This document shows, one piece after another, positions 27,281 to 36,809 of a stretch of DNA of 64,000 bases. This DNA is from Thiomicrorhabdus lithotrophica (lineage in GTDB: Bacteria; Pseudomonadota; Gammaproteobacteria; Thiomicrospirales; Thiomicrospiraceae). Below the pieces are notes generated by a model that worked only from the letters and a program-made list of their open reading frames with translations, had not been told where the DNA came from and did not search any database. Positions within the stretch are counted from its first letter, which is position 1. Every line of letters begins with the position of its first letter. The position numbers and the translations under genes are program-made. Location of the stretch: positions 1,240,001-1,304,000 of the forward strand of contig NZ_CP102381.1 of NCBI RefSeq assembly GCF_029201445.1. The letters are read 5' to 3'.

Positions 27281-28888
27281 TTGAATACAGCTGACCTTAT
27301 TGAATCCTTACTAGATCCTGAAACCTACCCTCATCCTGTAGAAGTTATTACAACGATTGAAACCCATATTTCAATTGTCTTTTTAACGGGACAATACGCT
27401 TATAAATTAAAGAAACCCGTGAACTTCGGTTTTTTAAATTTCTCAACCTTATCGTATAGAAAAAAGTTTTGCGCACTCGAAGTCAGTCTTAATCGCAGGA
27501 CTGCACCGCAGCTCTATATCGGTATCGAACAAGTTATCAAAATTGATAATAAAATCTCGTTAGAGCCTGTTACTGATTTAGATAAGATGGCAAATTCGCC
27601 TGATATTATTGAATACCTTGTCAAAATGAAACAGTTTGATCCTAATATGGTTTTAGGACGGTTATTAAATCAAGGCTACTTAGATGACGCGATGATTTCA
27701 GCCTTAACATTGAAGGTCTCTGAGTTTCACAAATTAGCACAACCTGTTGATTTAGAGTCAGATTATGGAGAGCCTGAAATTCAACTTCAGCCAATGCTAG
27801 ATAACTTTCCTTCGCTTAAGAGCTACTTTAATAACGATTCCACCCAACGAGATTTACGCTATTTACTGAATTGGACAAATCAGCAGTTTTCATCGCATAA
27901 GCCGATGTTACACCAACGAAAACAAAAAGGGTTTGTAAGGGCTTGTCACGGAGATCTTCATTTGGATAACATTACCCTTATTGACGGACAACCAGTTTTG
28001 TTTGATGGTATTGAGTTTAATGAATATTTTCGCTGGATTGATGTTATTAGCGATTTAGCTTTTTTATTGATTGATTTAGACTTTAGAAACCAACACGCAA
28101 CAAGTTATAAAATTTTATCACAATATTTAAGTCAAACACTCGACTATAACGGATTGTATTTATTAAACTTTTACCGTGTTTATCGCACTATGGTGAGGGC
28201 TAAAATTACAGCCTTGCGTGCTGATCAACTGCCTAGTAATAGCCTGGAACAGCAACATGTTGAACAAACGGCTTTAAATTATATTCAACAAGCAATCAGC
28301 TACACCAAAGAGAGCAAAACGCCAAAATGTATATTATTACAGGGCGTATCAGGCTCTGGAAAAAGCTATTTCGCTAATCAGCTTCTTGAAGAAGTTGGGG
28401 ACTTTAAAGCCATTATCTTAAGTTCTGACCGAATTCGTAAAAGCATATATGGAATAGATCATCATGCAAGACTATCAGGCCACGAACAAAAAGCTCTCTA
28501 CTCAGCTGATATGAATCAGAAAACTTACCATGCTCTAGCTGAAAATGCTCGTGTCTGCTTAGAGCTAGGCTTTAACGTCATAATAGATGCCACTTTTTTA
28601 AAGTATCAACATCGAGATAAAATCTACCAAATGGCTTCTATAAACGGCGCCGATTCTTTTCTTTTTAGTTTTGAGACATCTACAGAAACAGCTATAAATG
28701 CTATTACATTGCGCCAACAACTTAATAACAATCCTTCTGATGCAGGAATAGACGTTATGGAGCACCAAAAAAAGCGGCTTGAGCCACCACGTCATAATGA
28801 AAAGGCATTTGTTTTATCCTCAGAAGACTTACGCAAAATTTTTCCGAAAAAAGCCATTCAAGAATTTATGAATCTGCCGATAACTTAA
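27281..28888 (+). CDS. phosphotransferase/P-loop kinase fusion protein
   Basis: 535 residues in two parts. Residues about 1-340 are an aminoglycoside-phosphotransferase-like kinase with CHGDLHLDNITLIDGQPVLFDGIEFN (catalytic loop and metal site). Residues about 345-535 are a P-loop kinase domain (LLQGVSGSGKSYFAN; later VIIDATFLKYQHRD). This two-domain arrangement is common in proteobacteria and annotated as an APH/ATP-binding protein; substrate unknown. The start is TTG at 27281 with AAAGAG about ten bases upstream. Confidence 0.85.
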   Translation: MNTADLIESLLDPETYPHPVEVITTIETHISIVFLTGQYAYKLKKPVNFGFLNFSTLSYRKKFCALEVSLNRRTAPQLYIGIEQVIKIDNKISLEPVTDLDKMANSPDIIEYLVKMKQFDPNMVLGRLLNQGYLDDAMISALTLKVSEFHKLAQPVDLESDYGEPEIQLQPMLDNFPSLKSYFNNDSTQRDLRYLLNWTNQQFSSHKPMLHQRKQKGFVRACHGDLHLDNITLIDGQPVLFDGIEFNEYFRWIDVISDLAFLLIDLDFRNQHATSYKILSQYLSQTLDYNGLYLLNFYRVYRTMVRAKITALRADQLPSNSLEQQHVEQTALNYIQQAISYTKESKTPKCILLQGVSGSGKSYFANQLLEEVGDFKAIILSSDRIRKSIYGIDHHARLSGHEQKALYSADMNQKTYHALAENARVCLELGFNVIIDATFLKYQHRDKIYQMASINGADSFLFSFETSTETAINAITLRQQLNNNPSDAGIDVMEHQKKRLEPPRHNEKAFVLSSEDLRKIFPKKAIQEFMNLPIT

Positions 28889-28967
28889 ATATCCAGGGTA
28901 ATAGATTTACCGATATTTAAAAGCATACTATTTCATCAATACAGCCCTTGATTTTGGATTATAGACA

Positions 28968-29648
28968 ATGTGTAACCGAGATAAAAAATCAAATAAAATG
29001 CTTTATAAAACCACTTCAATAAACAAACTCATTCATGGTCATCTAAAGACACCTTCTTATAAAGAGTTTCAAATAACTACACTTATATTGGGTTTATTTT
29101 TAGTTACTTTTCTTAATCAAGCCATTGCAGAAACTACTGAAGAAAAAACATCTAAACCACTGAATGAAGTCAAGTTTTTAGGGTTAAACCTAGTTCAAGC
29201 TAATCTGGATACCGTGCGTAGTCATTTATGGGATATAGGTGGGTTTTTACAAGCCCAATCAACGGTTAGGCAGCGAAATATCGATAAGTTTTTCCCATGG
29301 TCAACCATACGAGATAGCTATCACATAACCTTCCGATATAATCATGCTGGGGACGTAGTATCAGTAAAACGTGTTTATCGCCCCTATTCACTTATAAACA
29401 ACAACAAAAGAAGTCCAATAAACACCAAGGACATTGCATTAAAGCTTATACCTGATTTAGGTCAACCAACTCAAACGGTTCGTAAAGGCTGGGGTGGTGG
29501 CCCCTCCTACCCTAGCTATACATGGCAGGATGAAACTATGCAAATATCGATAGACCGAGAAGGCAGTGAAAAACTTGGGAATGTATATATTGAATATGTA
29601 ATTAAAACCAAAGACCCCTATGAAGTGATTAAAGAACAAGAGGCTTAA
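28968..29648 (+). CDS. exported protein of unknown function
   Basis: 226 residues, not recognised. A hydrophobic segment (about 36-52, ITTLILGLFLVTFLNQAIA) preceded by a long polar stretch looks like a signal peptide with cleavage after AIA, so the true start may be the internal ATG at 28998. The mature part has a KFFPWSTIRDSYHITFRYNHAGDVVSVKRVYRPYS segment and GQPTQTVRKGWGGGPSYPSYTWQ. No known domain or active site is visible. It precedes the next gene by 42 bases in the same direction. Confidence 0.6.
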   Translation: MCNRDKKSNKMLYKTTSINKLIHGHLKTPSYKEFQITTLILGLFLVTFLNQAIAETTEEKTSKPLNEVKFLGLNLVQANLDTVRSHLWDIGGFLQAQSTVRQRNIDKFFPWSTIRDSYHITFRYNHAGDVVSVKRVYRPYSLINNNKRSPINTKDIALKLIPDLGQPTQTVRKGWGGGPSYPSYTWQDETMQISIDREGSEKLGNVYIEYVIKTKDPYEVIKEQEA

Positions 29649-29690
29649 TAATTCACATTAAGTTATCCATCAAGTTTTAAGGAAAAAATC

Positions 29691-29996
29691 ATGGAAATAC
29701 AAACAGCCTCATTTTCAGCTTCTTCTATAGCAACCAACGGTATTAACAAAGGTTTCAACCAGTTGAGTGCGATCAGTCATGATATTGCCAACTCTTTAAC
29801 GGATAACAACGCATCCACTCAAAAAGCCACTGTAAACTACGACGCACTTAATGAGGTGCCTAAAAAAACATTAGAGAGCAACATATTAAACATGGTTGGC
29901 ACTGAAAACCAGATTAAAAGCTTGGTAAAAGTGCTGGAGGTTGAAAATAAACTATTTGATGATTCGCTTGGTAAAATCTTCGATAGCTGGGCCTAA
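29691..29996 (+). CDS. small protein resembling flagellar rod/hook termini
   Basis: 101 residues. The N-terminal NGINKGFNQLSAISHDIANSLTD resembles the helix of flagellar rod and hook proteins (the ANNIAN pattern), and the C-terminal GTENQIKSLVKVLEVENKLFDDSLGKIFD resembles their C-terminal helix, with almost nothing between. It may be a minimal rod-like protein or an unrelated coiled-coil protein. A clean AAGGA ribosome site precedes the ATG. No flagellar genes are near, though cheV later in the window shows the organism is chemotactic. Confidence 0.6.
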   Translation: MEIQTASFSASSIATNGINKGFNQLSAISHDIANSLTDNNASTQKATVNYDALNEVPKKTLESNILNMVGTENQIKSLVKVLEVENKLFDDSLGKIFDSWA

Positions 29997-30141
29997 ACCC
30001 CACTTCAACTTAATGATAACCTTAATAAATACCCTGCTTTTTAAAGTATTTTTGATGACACGCATCTACCCTGCATCTACCATCAATATTCAAACACTCT
30101 CAATCTCTCCAATCTAGTTATTTAACTCGTAGAAAGTGTTT

Positions 30142-30771
30142 TTATAGTGCATTTAAAAATTTATTAATCTCTAACCAGGCCTGCTGCATATGAGTAAAGC
30201 GATGATCTCCACCTGAGTACTTTACTGTTATAAAATGACAATCACTAGAGTCAGCTTTATAACGTTTTAGTGCAAAACTGACATCGATCACTTCATCATC
30301 AGTATCAATTAGCAGCAAAGCAGGAACATCCTTATTAAGCTGGACAACGTCATAGGTCTGTAACTCTTTTATATAGGCCAGGTCTATACAAAAATCCTCT
30401 TGTGTAGCAGGGTTTGTATGACACCCTAAATTTTCATTGAATATTGGTGTAGGGTTTAATGCAGGGTTAATCATAATATAAGGAAGTTGATATTTTTGAC
30501 CTAGGTACTGAGCATAGTAACCCCCCATTGAAGAACCTAATAGAACGATTTTTGTATTTTGATCATCAAGCATTTTTTTAAGTACAGATTCAATTTCATG
30601 CACGCTCGCTTTAGGAGAATTTATAGGATAAGTTGGAGTAAACAACTCATTAAAAGCGGGATTGTCTTCATCAAAATTCTGCTGCTTAACCGTTGCTTTT
30701 AACCACTGTCCTTTCTCACTTTTTCCACTACTTAAAAACCCATGTAGATAGAGCCCAATGTAAGCCTGCAT
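30142..30771 (-). CDS. yqiA: YqiA-type alpha/beta-fold esterase
   Basis: 209 residues of the YqiA/YcfP hydrolase family. LYLHGFLSSGKSEKG at the N-terminus, the nucleophile elbow GSSMGGYYA (Ser about 80), a D in DTDDEVID and H in GGDHRFTHM form the catalytic set. E. coli YqiA hydrolyses palmitoyl-CoA and p-nitrophenyl esters; physiological substrate unknown. It is divergent from recJ with 17 bases between the starts. A palindrome copy near the 3' end encodes QQAWLE. Confidence 0.87.
   Translation of the reverse strand: MQAYIGLYLHGFLSSGKSEKGQWLKATVKQQNFDEDNPAFNELFTPTYPINSPKASVHEIESVLKKMLDDQNTKIVLLGSSMGGYYAQYLGQKYQLPYIMINPALNPTPIFNENLGCHTNPATQEDFCIDLAYIKELQTYDVVQLNKDVPALLLIDTDDEVIDVSFALKRYKADSSDCHFITVKYSGGDHRFTHMQQAWLEINKFLNAL
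30174..30185. repeat. palindrome copy ACCAGGCCTGCT near the 3' end of yqiA
   Basis: One mismatch; read as Gln-Ala-Trp on the coding strand. It lies within the last 15 codons, close to the convergent junction with the rod-like gene. Confidence 0.85.
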
Positions 30772-30788
30772 TCTGTTAAAATCCTTAT

Positions 30789-32552
30789 ATGATAAAAAGC
30801 CCTAAAATAGTCCATCGAACCTCATCTAAAGCCGTTTTTGAATCTGCAAAAGAGTTAGGTCTAACTGATTTCCAAGCACGATTAGTTTCTCATAGAACCA
30901 ATCAAACTAAACAGTTAGATGAAATCGTTTTTCCAAAATTAAAACACATACAGCACCCTTCTGCTTTAAAAAATATTGAGCAAGCCGCGGAGGTTATCGT
31001 TAATGCTATTAAAGCAGATGGCGTTATTGTGTTGGCGACAGACTACGATACTGATGGTGTAACTTCCGCATGGGTAGCAACCACAGCGCTTTGTGATTAT
31101 TTTGGCGTACCAAAATCTCGAATTGTGCATGTTATTGGTGATCGTAAAACTGGCTATGGCATTACCGACGATGTTGTAAAACGTATCTTAGCAATTGAGC
31201 AACCTATCGCGTTAGTGATTTCTGCCGATCAAGGTTCAAGTGATGAAGAGCGAATTGCTGTCTTAAAATCACATAATATTCCAGTCTGTGTGACCGATCA
31301 CCATCAAATACCTTTAAACGGTGTGCCAGAAAGTGCCATCTGTACAGTCAACCCACAGCAAGAAGGCTGTGAGTACGATAAAACGGTTGCGGGTTGTTTT
31401 GTTATCTTTTTAGTTATGACACAAGTTCGTCAATCATTAATCCAAAATGGGCTTCTCGATAAAAGCAGTCCTTCTCTAAAATACCTAGCACTTAATGTCG
31501 CTTTAGGCACTGTAGCAGATAGTGTGAGCCTAAAAAGTCCAAACAACCGTGCCATTGTGCATGCAGGGTTACAACTCGTTAATATGTTTCAATCTCCTGC
31601 TTGGCAAGCTTTAAGAGAGTTAAATGATAATCAAGGTCACCCCTTTGATGCTGAATTTTTAGGGTTTCAAGTTGCCACACGTATTAATGCCGCAAGTAGA
31701 GTCAGTGAAGTAGCCACAGCCTTCAAGTTTCTATCTGCTGGAAATATCAATGAAGCCAGAATGTATTTAGAACAGCTTGATACGGATAATCAAAATCGTC
31801 GTGCTCAACAAGAGGTTATGCTAAAACAAGCTTATAAACAGGCGCTTGATAAATACTCTAACGATACTTATTCCATGACGCTTAAGCTTTCTGGTAACGC
31901 CGGTATTCAAGGAATTATTGCCTCAAGAGTTGGAGAGCTCTATGGTCTACCGACAGTTGCTATGACCGATTTAAAAGACGGTACTTTAGCGGGAAGTGCC
32001 CGAGGCATTGTCTCTGAAATAGATTTAAGACAGGCCTTTCAATGGATGTCAGAACAGAAAGAAGATCTTTTTCTATCAATGGGTGGTCATAAAGGTGCCG
32101 CAGGTTGCATGATACCAATCGATTTTTACGATGAATTTAGTCAACTATTTGAACAAGCTATTAAACAACAAGTTGGTGATTCTGCACCTGTACCGATTAT
32201 TGAAACGGATGGTGAATTAAACGACTGGCAACTCACACCTAACTTGATTGAGGAAATAAGCGCCTTAGAACCTTTTGGCAGAGAGTGGCCTAAACCACTG
32301 TTTTCTGGTAAATTTTCCATAACTCAAATACGTGAAGTAGGACAATCAAAAACGCATCTTTCTTGTAAGTTAAAGACAGCAGGTGGTTCTATTTTTCAAG
32401 CAATCTACTTCAATGCTAAACAGAATGAGTCTGAACCTACGCCTTTTGCAACGGGTGATAAAGTTACTTGCACCTACCAACCAGGCGTGAACAATTTTGC
32501 TGGCAGAACAACTTTACAGCTTCGAATTAGTTCCATGATTGAAACATCTTAG
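30789..32552 (+). CDS. recJ: single-stranded-DNA-specific exonuclease RecJ
   Basis: 587 residues of the DHH family. VLATDYDTDGVTSAW (first metal motif), ISADQGSSD, VTDHHQIP (DHH motif) and a C-terminal DHHA1 domain (MGGHKGAAGCMI), followed by an OB-like region (about 465-585). RecJ degrades single-stranded DNA 5' to 3' in recombination and mismatch repair. No clear Shine-Dalgarno sequence is seen before the ATG, and the promoter must overlap that of yqiA. Confidence 0.93.
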   Translation: MIKSPKIVHRTSSKAVFESAKELGLTDFQARLVSHRTNQTKQLDEIVFPKLKHIQHPSALKNIEQAAEVIVNAIKADGVIVLATDYDTDGVTSAWVATTALCDYFGVPKSRIVHVIGDRKTGYGITDDVVKRILAIEQPIALVISADQGSSDEERIAVLKSHNIPVCVTDHHQIPLNGVPESAICTVNPQQEGCEYDKTVAGCFVIFLVMTQVRQSLIQNGLLDKSSPSLKYLALNVALGTVADSVSLKSPNNRAIVHAGLQLVNMFQSPAWQALRELNDNQGHPFDAEFLGFQVATRINAASRVSEVATAFKFLSAGNINEARMYLEQLDTDNQNRRAQQEVMLKQAYKQALDKYSNDTYSMTLKLSGNAGIQGIIASRVGELYGLPTVAMTDLKDGTLAGSARGIVSEIDLRQAFQWMSEQKEDLFLSMGGHKGAAGCMIPIDFYDEFSQLFEQAIKQQVGDSAPVPIIETDGELNDWQLTPNLIEEISALEPFGREWPKPLFSGKFSITQIREVGQSKTHLSCKLKTAGGSIFQAIYFNAKQNESEPTPFATGDKVTCTYQPGVNNFAGRTTLQLRISSMIETS

Positions 32553-32582
32553 TAATTTTAAACAGTGCATTACTAACAATTC

Positions 32583-32594
32583 ACCAGGCCTGCC
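32583..32594. repeat. palindrome copy ACCAGGCCTGCC
   Basis: Two mismatches at one end; lies in the convergent gap between recJ and thrC. Confidence 0.75.
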
Positions 32595-32637
32595 TACAAT
32601 ACAGAAAGCCTCTGCAACTTAAACGAATTTCAAATAT

Positions 32638-32666
32638 AAAAAAACCGGGGTTAACCCGGCTTTTTT
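32638..32666. terminator. bidirectional rho-independent terminator between recJ and thrC
   Basis: CCGGG/CCCGG stem flanked by runs of A on the left and T on the right, so it can act on both convergent transcripts. Confidence 0.85.
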
Positions 32667-32692
32667 ATTCATAGCAAAAAGTTTTTTTGTTA

Positions 32693-34168
32693 TTAACTCA
32701 AGAAACTTAATATCTCTTTCTCAATGTCTGATTTATTAATAACAACGGGTTGAGCTATCGGTTTATCAAACAGACCTGCAATTTGAGCTGGCATTTGTAC
32801 CTTGGCTTTGTCAGCGATCATTTTCAGTGCATCAATGTCTTTTTCAAATTTTTCACCTGTCAATGCATAAGCAATAATTGGTGAGAATTTAGTCCATTCA
32901 GCCGTTGCGTACGCAATGGTTTTAATACTTTTATCTTCACGACACGTATCATAGGCTTTAAAACAAGTTGCGGTATGTGGACACATTAAATAGCCAACTG
33001 AAAAGGCTTGCTTAATGTACTCTAAGCCCTCTTCATCTCCACAAAAATCGGCTGCGAAGATAGCTTGAATCTGGGCTAGTTCATCGGCATTAATTTTGTA
33101 ATATTTATCACTATCCAACTGAAGCATAAGTTCTTTTGTTCGCTCAGCACCAAATAGGTCAAACAAAATACGTTCAATATTAGAAGACTTAAGAATATCC
33201 ATTGCTGGCGAAGTAGTTGGAATTACTGAAACATCACGTAAATCATATTCACCTGTTGAAATAAATTTAGTCAAGACATTGTTGTTGTTAGACGCAATAT
33301 GAATTTGTTTAACCGGTAAGCCCATTTTATAGGCGTAATAACCACCTAACGCGTTACCAAAATTACCGCTAGGCACGTTTAAATATACTTGTTCACCTAG
33401 CTCTATTGCACCTTGACGAACTAGCTCTAAGTAACTGTATACATGGTAAATTGTTTGGAAAATAATGCGTCCAAAATTCACAGAGTTTGCTGCCGATAAA
33501 GAGATATTGTGTTCTTTTAAAGAGGCTTCAAATGCTTTAGACGTTAATAACGTTTTTAAGGCTGACTGCGCATCATCAAAATCACCATGAATACCAATTA
33601 CCTTTAAGTTAGGTGCATCTTCTGTCACCATCTGTAAACGCTGAACATCAGATGTACCGCCATTTGGATACATACATGCCACTTGAACATTTTTACGATT
33701 TTTAAATGTCTCTAGTGCGGCAGGTCCAGTATCGCCACTGGTGGCAGCTAAAATCAGGTATTTCTCATCGCGTTTTTCTGCTACAGCTGATAGTACTGAT
33801 CCAAATGGCTGTAAGGCCATATCCTTAAAAGCACGCGTTGGCCCGTGAAATAATTCGCTCACATAAAGATCGTCATAGACCTTCTCTACCGGTACTGGGT
33901 TTTTAGGATCATCAAATTTGTCATATAAATTTAAGGCTTCATCAATTACCGCTTCATCAATATCAACTTCAAACATCGCTAAGATATCTTTAGCAAGCTT
34001 CTTATAACCTGAATCGATATGAGACTGCATAAAATCCGAATCAAATGAAGGTAAGCTTTCAGGCGAGTAAATCCCCCCAAACGAAGACATAGGGCTTAAG
34101 ATAGCTTGAGCAAACGTAATTGAAGTTGGTCTTTGACCATCGTTGCCACGTGTTTCAATAAATTTCAT
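32693..34168 (-). CDS. thrC: threonine synthase
   Basis: 491 residues, PLP enzyme of the long proteobacterial type. MKFIETRGNDGQRPTSITFAQAIL opens it; the PLP lysine is in HGPTRAFKDMALQPFG and NFGRIIFQT, SGNFGNALGGYYA follow. It converts O-phosphohomoserine to threonine. It is the downstream gene of an alaC-hom-RpfE-type-thrC series on this strand, but terminators separate the units. A TATAAT on the minus strand (34216-34211) 45 bases before the start is a possible promoter. Confidence 0.95.
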   Translation of the reverse strand: MKFIETRGNDGQRPTSITFAQAILSPMSSFGGIYSPESLPSFDSDFMQSHIDSGYKKLAKDILAMFEVDIDEAVIDEALNLYDKFDDPKNPVPVEKVYDDLYVSELFHGPTRAFKDMALQPFGSVLSAVAEKRDEKYLILAATSGDTGPAALETFKNRKNVQVACMYPNGGTSDVQRLQMVTEDAPNLKVIGIHGDFDDAQSALKTLLTSKAFEASLKEHNISLSAANSVNFGRIIFQTIYHVYSYLELVRQGAIELGEQVYLNVPSGNFGNALGGYYAYKMGLPVKQIHIASNNNNVLTKFISTGEYDLRDVSVIPTTSPAMDILKSSNIERILFDLFGAERTKELMLQLDSDKYYKINADELAQIQAIFAADFCGDEEGLEYIKQAFSVGYLMCPHTATCFKAYDTCREDKSIKTIAYATAEWTKFSPIIAYALTGEKFEKDIDALKMIADKAKVQMPAQIAGLFDKPIAQPVVINKSDIEKEILSFLS

Positions 34169-34251
34169 AACAAACCTATTTAATTGATTTTAATAATTTA
34201 ATTAGCGCGAATTATACAGAAATATCAGCTGTTTATTTGTGGATTGTCAGC

Positions 34252-34273
34252 AAAAAACCGGCTAACAACCGAA
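34252..34273 (-). terminator. probable terminator after the RpfE-type gene
   Basis: On the minus strand CGGT...GCCG forms a short stem followed by GTTTTTTG, 25 bases after the stop. Confidence 0.5.
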
Positions 34274-34298
34274 TAATTTCTATTAAGCCTTAAATCTT

Positions 34299-35342
34299 TT
34301 AGATTTTACTTAAACTTTTTTTCAGACGCCAAAAACGTCTAAGATGAGACTGTTTCAAATGACTGCGGTAGTCTTGCCCTAAATCTACCAATAGAGAATC
34401 AATAGTACCCTGCTTTACCGACTCTATTAAAGGCGCAAACCAATCTGCTTCTAACTTTTTAAGTAATTCAATCCACTCTTCTTGTTGTAAATTACCGAGT
34501 TCGTTAGAAATGGAGTCTAAACAAATGAAATGCTTATTAATTCTTGGCGTTTCTGACTGTTCAATACAATTCAGCCAGGCCTGGTAACTTACTGGAGATG
34601 AACCAACTTGAGCCTGAGCAAGTTTGCCCATCCCTTTCATAAAGGTATTATTTGACCAAACTGCAGAATCCATTCTCGTAGTTATTTCTTCTGGGTTGAT
34701 TTTACCTTCACCCCAAAGCCAAACACTGTTGATTTCTGGCCAGCCTTTTTCTCGTCGCGCTTCATTTACTGGATGAGAATAAAACAACATCTGCGTTTCA
34801 TTCAACAATTGACGCCAATATTGAGCAGCATTGCCTGTCGGATAGTAATCATTAACGGATTTGTATGCAATTTCATCGATACTGGTTGTCTTAATATCGA
34901 CAGGTTGGACAATGGATAAGTACCAATGATTTGGACGCGCCCAGATCAATTCAACCTTATCTTCTGCAAAATGCGCATTAAAAGTGGCTAGTAACTGTTT
35001 AGATTCATCTTCTGAAATCTGTAAATCTTCACTTGGAATCAATACTAAAGTATCTCTATCAGGAATCATTTGAACAGGGTCGACACTTAACCAAAACTGT
35101 CTAGAATCAAACTCTTTTAATTCAGAACTCGCTTTAGTTGCAGCAATAGGTAAGCATTCTTTTTGATGAAATAGAAAACTAGCTTGCTGGTAAAAGCTTT
35201 GTGGCTTAGATGCAAAACGATCAGATCTAGCGAGAATAGTTTGCAGGCCTGGTAAGTTTAATGATTTTAAAGCTAATTCAGCTTCTTTAACTCTTAACTT
35301 ATTGAGTAAATCGGGGATCCAAAAAGTAACTGCGTGTGCCAA
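34299..35342 (-). CDS. RpfE-type protein (phosphoglycerate-mutase-like)
   Basis: 347 residues from the TTG at 35342, which follows GGAGAG by five bases; the longest frame starts at another TTG at 35381, which lies inside the hom terminator. The SVWLWGEGKINP motif and HPVNEARREKGWPEIN match the RpfE-type regulatory protein family (alkaline-phosphatase-superfamily-related and often annotated as phosphoglycerate mutase). In Xanthomonas rpfE adjoins recJ, and here recJ is two genes away. Real function is unknown. Two palindrome copies lie inside. Confidence 0.8.
   Translation of the reverse strand: MAHAVTFWIPDLLNKLRVKEAELALKSLNLPGLQTILARSDRFASKPQSFYQQASFLFHQKECLPIAATKASSELKEFDSRQFWLSVDPVQMIPDRDTLVLIPSEDLQISEDESKQLLATFNAHFAEDKVELIWARPNHWYLSIVQPVDIKTTSIDEIAYKSVNDYYPTGNAAQYWRQLLNETQMLFYSHPVNEARREKGWPEINSVWLWGEGKINPEEITTRMDSAVWSNNTFMKGMGKLAQAQVGSSPVSYQAWLNCIEQSETPRINKHFICLDSISNELGNLQQEEWIELLKKLEADWFAPLIESVKQGTIDSLLVDLGQDYRSHLKQSHLRRFWRLKKSLSKI
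34574..34585. repeat. palindrome copy inside the RpfE-type gene
   Basis: GCCAGGCCTGGT; read as Tyr-Gln-Ala-Trp-Leu on the coding strand. Confidence 0.8.
35242..35253. repeat. second palindrome copy inside the RpfE-type gene
   Basis: TGCAGGCCTGGT on the plus strand; on the coding strand it reads Leu-Pro-Gly-Leu-Gln. Confidence 0.8.
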
Positions 35343-35365
35343 TTGTGCTCTCCAGAATATTCCAA

Positions 35366-35388
35366 TAAAAAAGCCGGGCAAGCCCGAC
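35366..35388 (-). terminator. rho-independent terminator of hom
   Basis: GTCGGGC-TT-GCCCGGC stem followed by TTTTTTATT on the minus strand, 39 bases after the hom stop. Confidence 0.88.
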
Positions 35389-35426
35389 TTTAAATAATAA
35401 CTAAGCCGATTGTTATCGAAAAATAA

Positions 35427-36737
35427 CTAGCCTAATGTTTCCAAACGTATGCGCATAATATCACCATCAATTGCATCTAACTGTGCAAGTGATAATAATG
35501 CTTCGTTCATTTTAGACTCTAGAACCGAGTTGGTAATCATAACCAAAGTTGCATCATCCGGTTTCTCAACAGAAGGTTCTTGATGAACATTTTCCATACT
35601 AATATTAGACTCTGCAAAGATAGCCGTAACCTTAGCTAATACACCACTGTGATCTTTTACAAAACAGCGAATGTAGTAACAAGTTTCAATCTCATCGATA
35701 GAAACTACAGGTGCGGATTCAAGCTGGTCAGCTGCAAAACCTAAGGCAGGTACTTGGTCTGCTACCGGTTGGTTTTTCCAACGAATAATATCAATAATGT
35801 CTGCAACCACAGAACTTGCTGTAGGCCCTGCACCAGCACCTGGCCCGTAATACATAGTTGGGCCAACATGATTACCTTTTGCCATAACGGCGTTCATTAC
35901 GCCATTTACATTTGCAATTAACACATCTTTTGGAACAAGTGTTGGATGAACACGTAACGAATAGCCATTTTCTGCTCGACTAGCTACCCCTAAGTGTTTA
36001 ATTTCATAACCTAACTGCTGAGCAAAACGAATATCATCAGCAGTCACTTTACTGATACCTTCGGTATAAACTTTATTAAACTGTAGTTCAATACCAAAAG
36101 CGATTGAAGCAAGAATGGTTAGCTTATGAGCAGCATCGATACCTTCAACATCAAAAGTTGGGTCAGCTTCAGCATAACCAAGCTCTTGAGCAACTTTTAG
36201 AACTTTGGCAAAATCGGCGCCTGGTTTTTTCATTTCCGTAAGAATGTAATTTCCAGTACCATTGATGATACCTGCAACCCATTCAATTTTATTAGCGGCT
36301 AAACCCTCACGAACCGCCTTAATAACTGGAATACCACCAGCTACTGCAGCCTCGTAATTTACAATTACGTTATGCTCTTTTGCTAAAGAAAATAAGGCAT
36401 TACCATGTTCAGCTATGAGAGCTTTGTTAGCTGTAACAATGTGTTTACCGTTTTTAATAGCTGTTTCAAGTAGCGTTTTGGCTAGACCTGTCCCGCCCAT
36501 TAACTCAACAACGATATCAACATCAGGATGATTAACCACTTCTTCTGGTTTATCCGTAAGAATAATCCCTGAGGTATCAACAGGACGTGAGCGTGTTAAA
36601 TCACGAACTGCAATAATCGTAATTTCAATTTTTTGACCAAGGCGTCTTTCAATTTCAGGTAAGGTGTTTGTTAAAATATCAACGGTTCCACCACCAACAG
36701 TACCTAAACCGAGTAAACCAACTTTTACAGTCTGCAT
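35427..36737 (-). CDS. hom: homoserine dehydrogenase
   Basis: 436 residues, monofunctional. GLLGLGTVGGGTV (5-17) is the nucleotide site, followed by the catalytic domain with NGTGNYILTEM and GIDAAHK, and a C-terminal ACT domain (about 350-436) for feedback by threonine. It reduces aspartate semialdehyde to homoserine for threonine and methionine. It lies downstream of alaC, 72 bases away, on the same strand; AGGAAAG precedes the ATG. Confidence 0.95.
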   Translation of the reverse strand: MQTVKVGLLGLGTVGGGTVDILTNTLPEIERRLGQKIEITIIAVRDLTRSRPVDTSGIILTDKPEEVVNHPDVDIVVELMGGTGLAKTLLETAIKNGKHIVTANKALIAEHGNALFSLAKEHNVIVNYEAAVAGGIPVIKAVREGLAANKIEWVAGIINGTGNYILTEMKKPGADFAKVLKVAQELGYAEADPTFDVEGIDAAHKLTILASIAFGIELQFNKVYTEGISKVTADDIRFAQQLGYEIKHLGVASRAENGYSLRVHPTLVPKDVLIANVNGVMNAVMAKGNHVGPTMYYGPGAGAGPTASSVVADIIDIIRWKNQPVADQVPALGFAADQLESAPVVSIDEIETCYYIRCFVKDHSGVLAKVTAIFAESNISMENVHQEPSVEKPDDATLVMITNSVLESKMNEALLSLAQLDAIDGDIMRIRLETLG

Positions 36738-36809
36738 TCTATTTACTTTCCTAACGATTATTCTTATTAATTCTGCTTTAGACCTTTGATGAGTAAGGTC
36801 TCTATATTA

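Noticed and set aside
35343-35381. Longer N-terminus for the RpfE-type protein
   Set aside because: It would start inside the hom terminator and has no ribosome site there.
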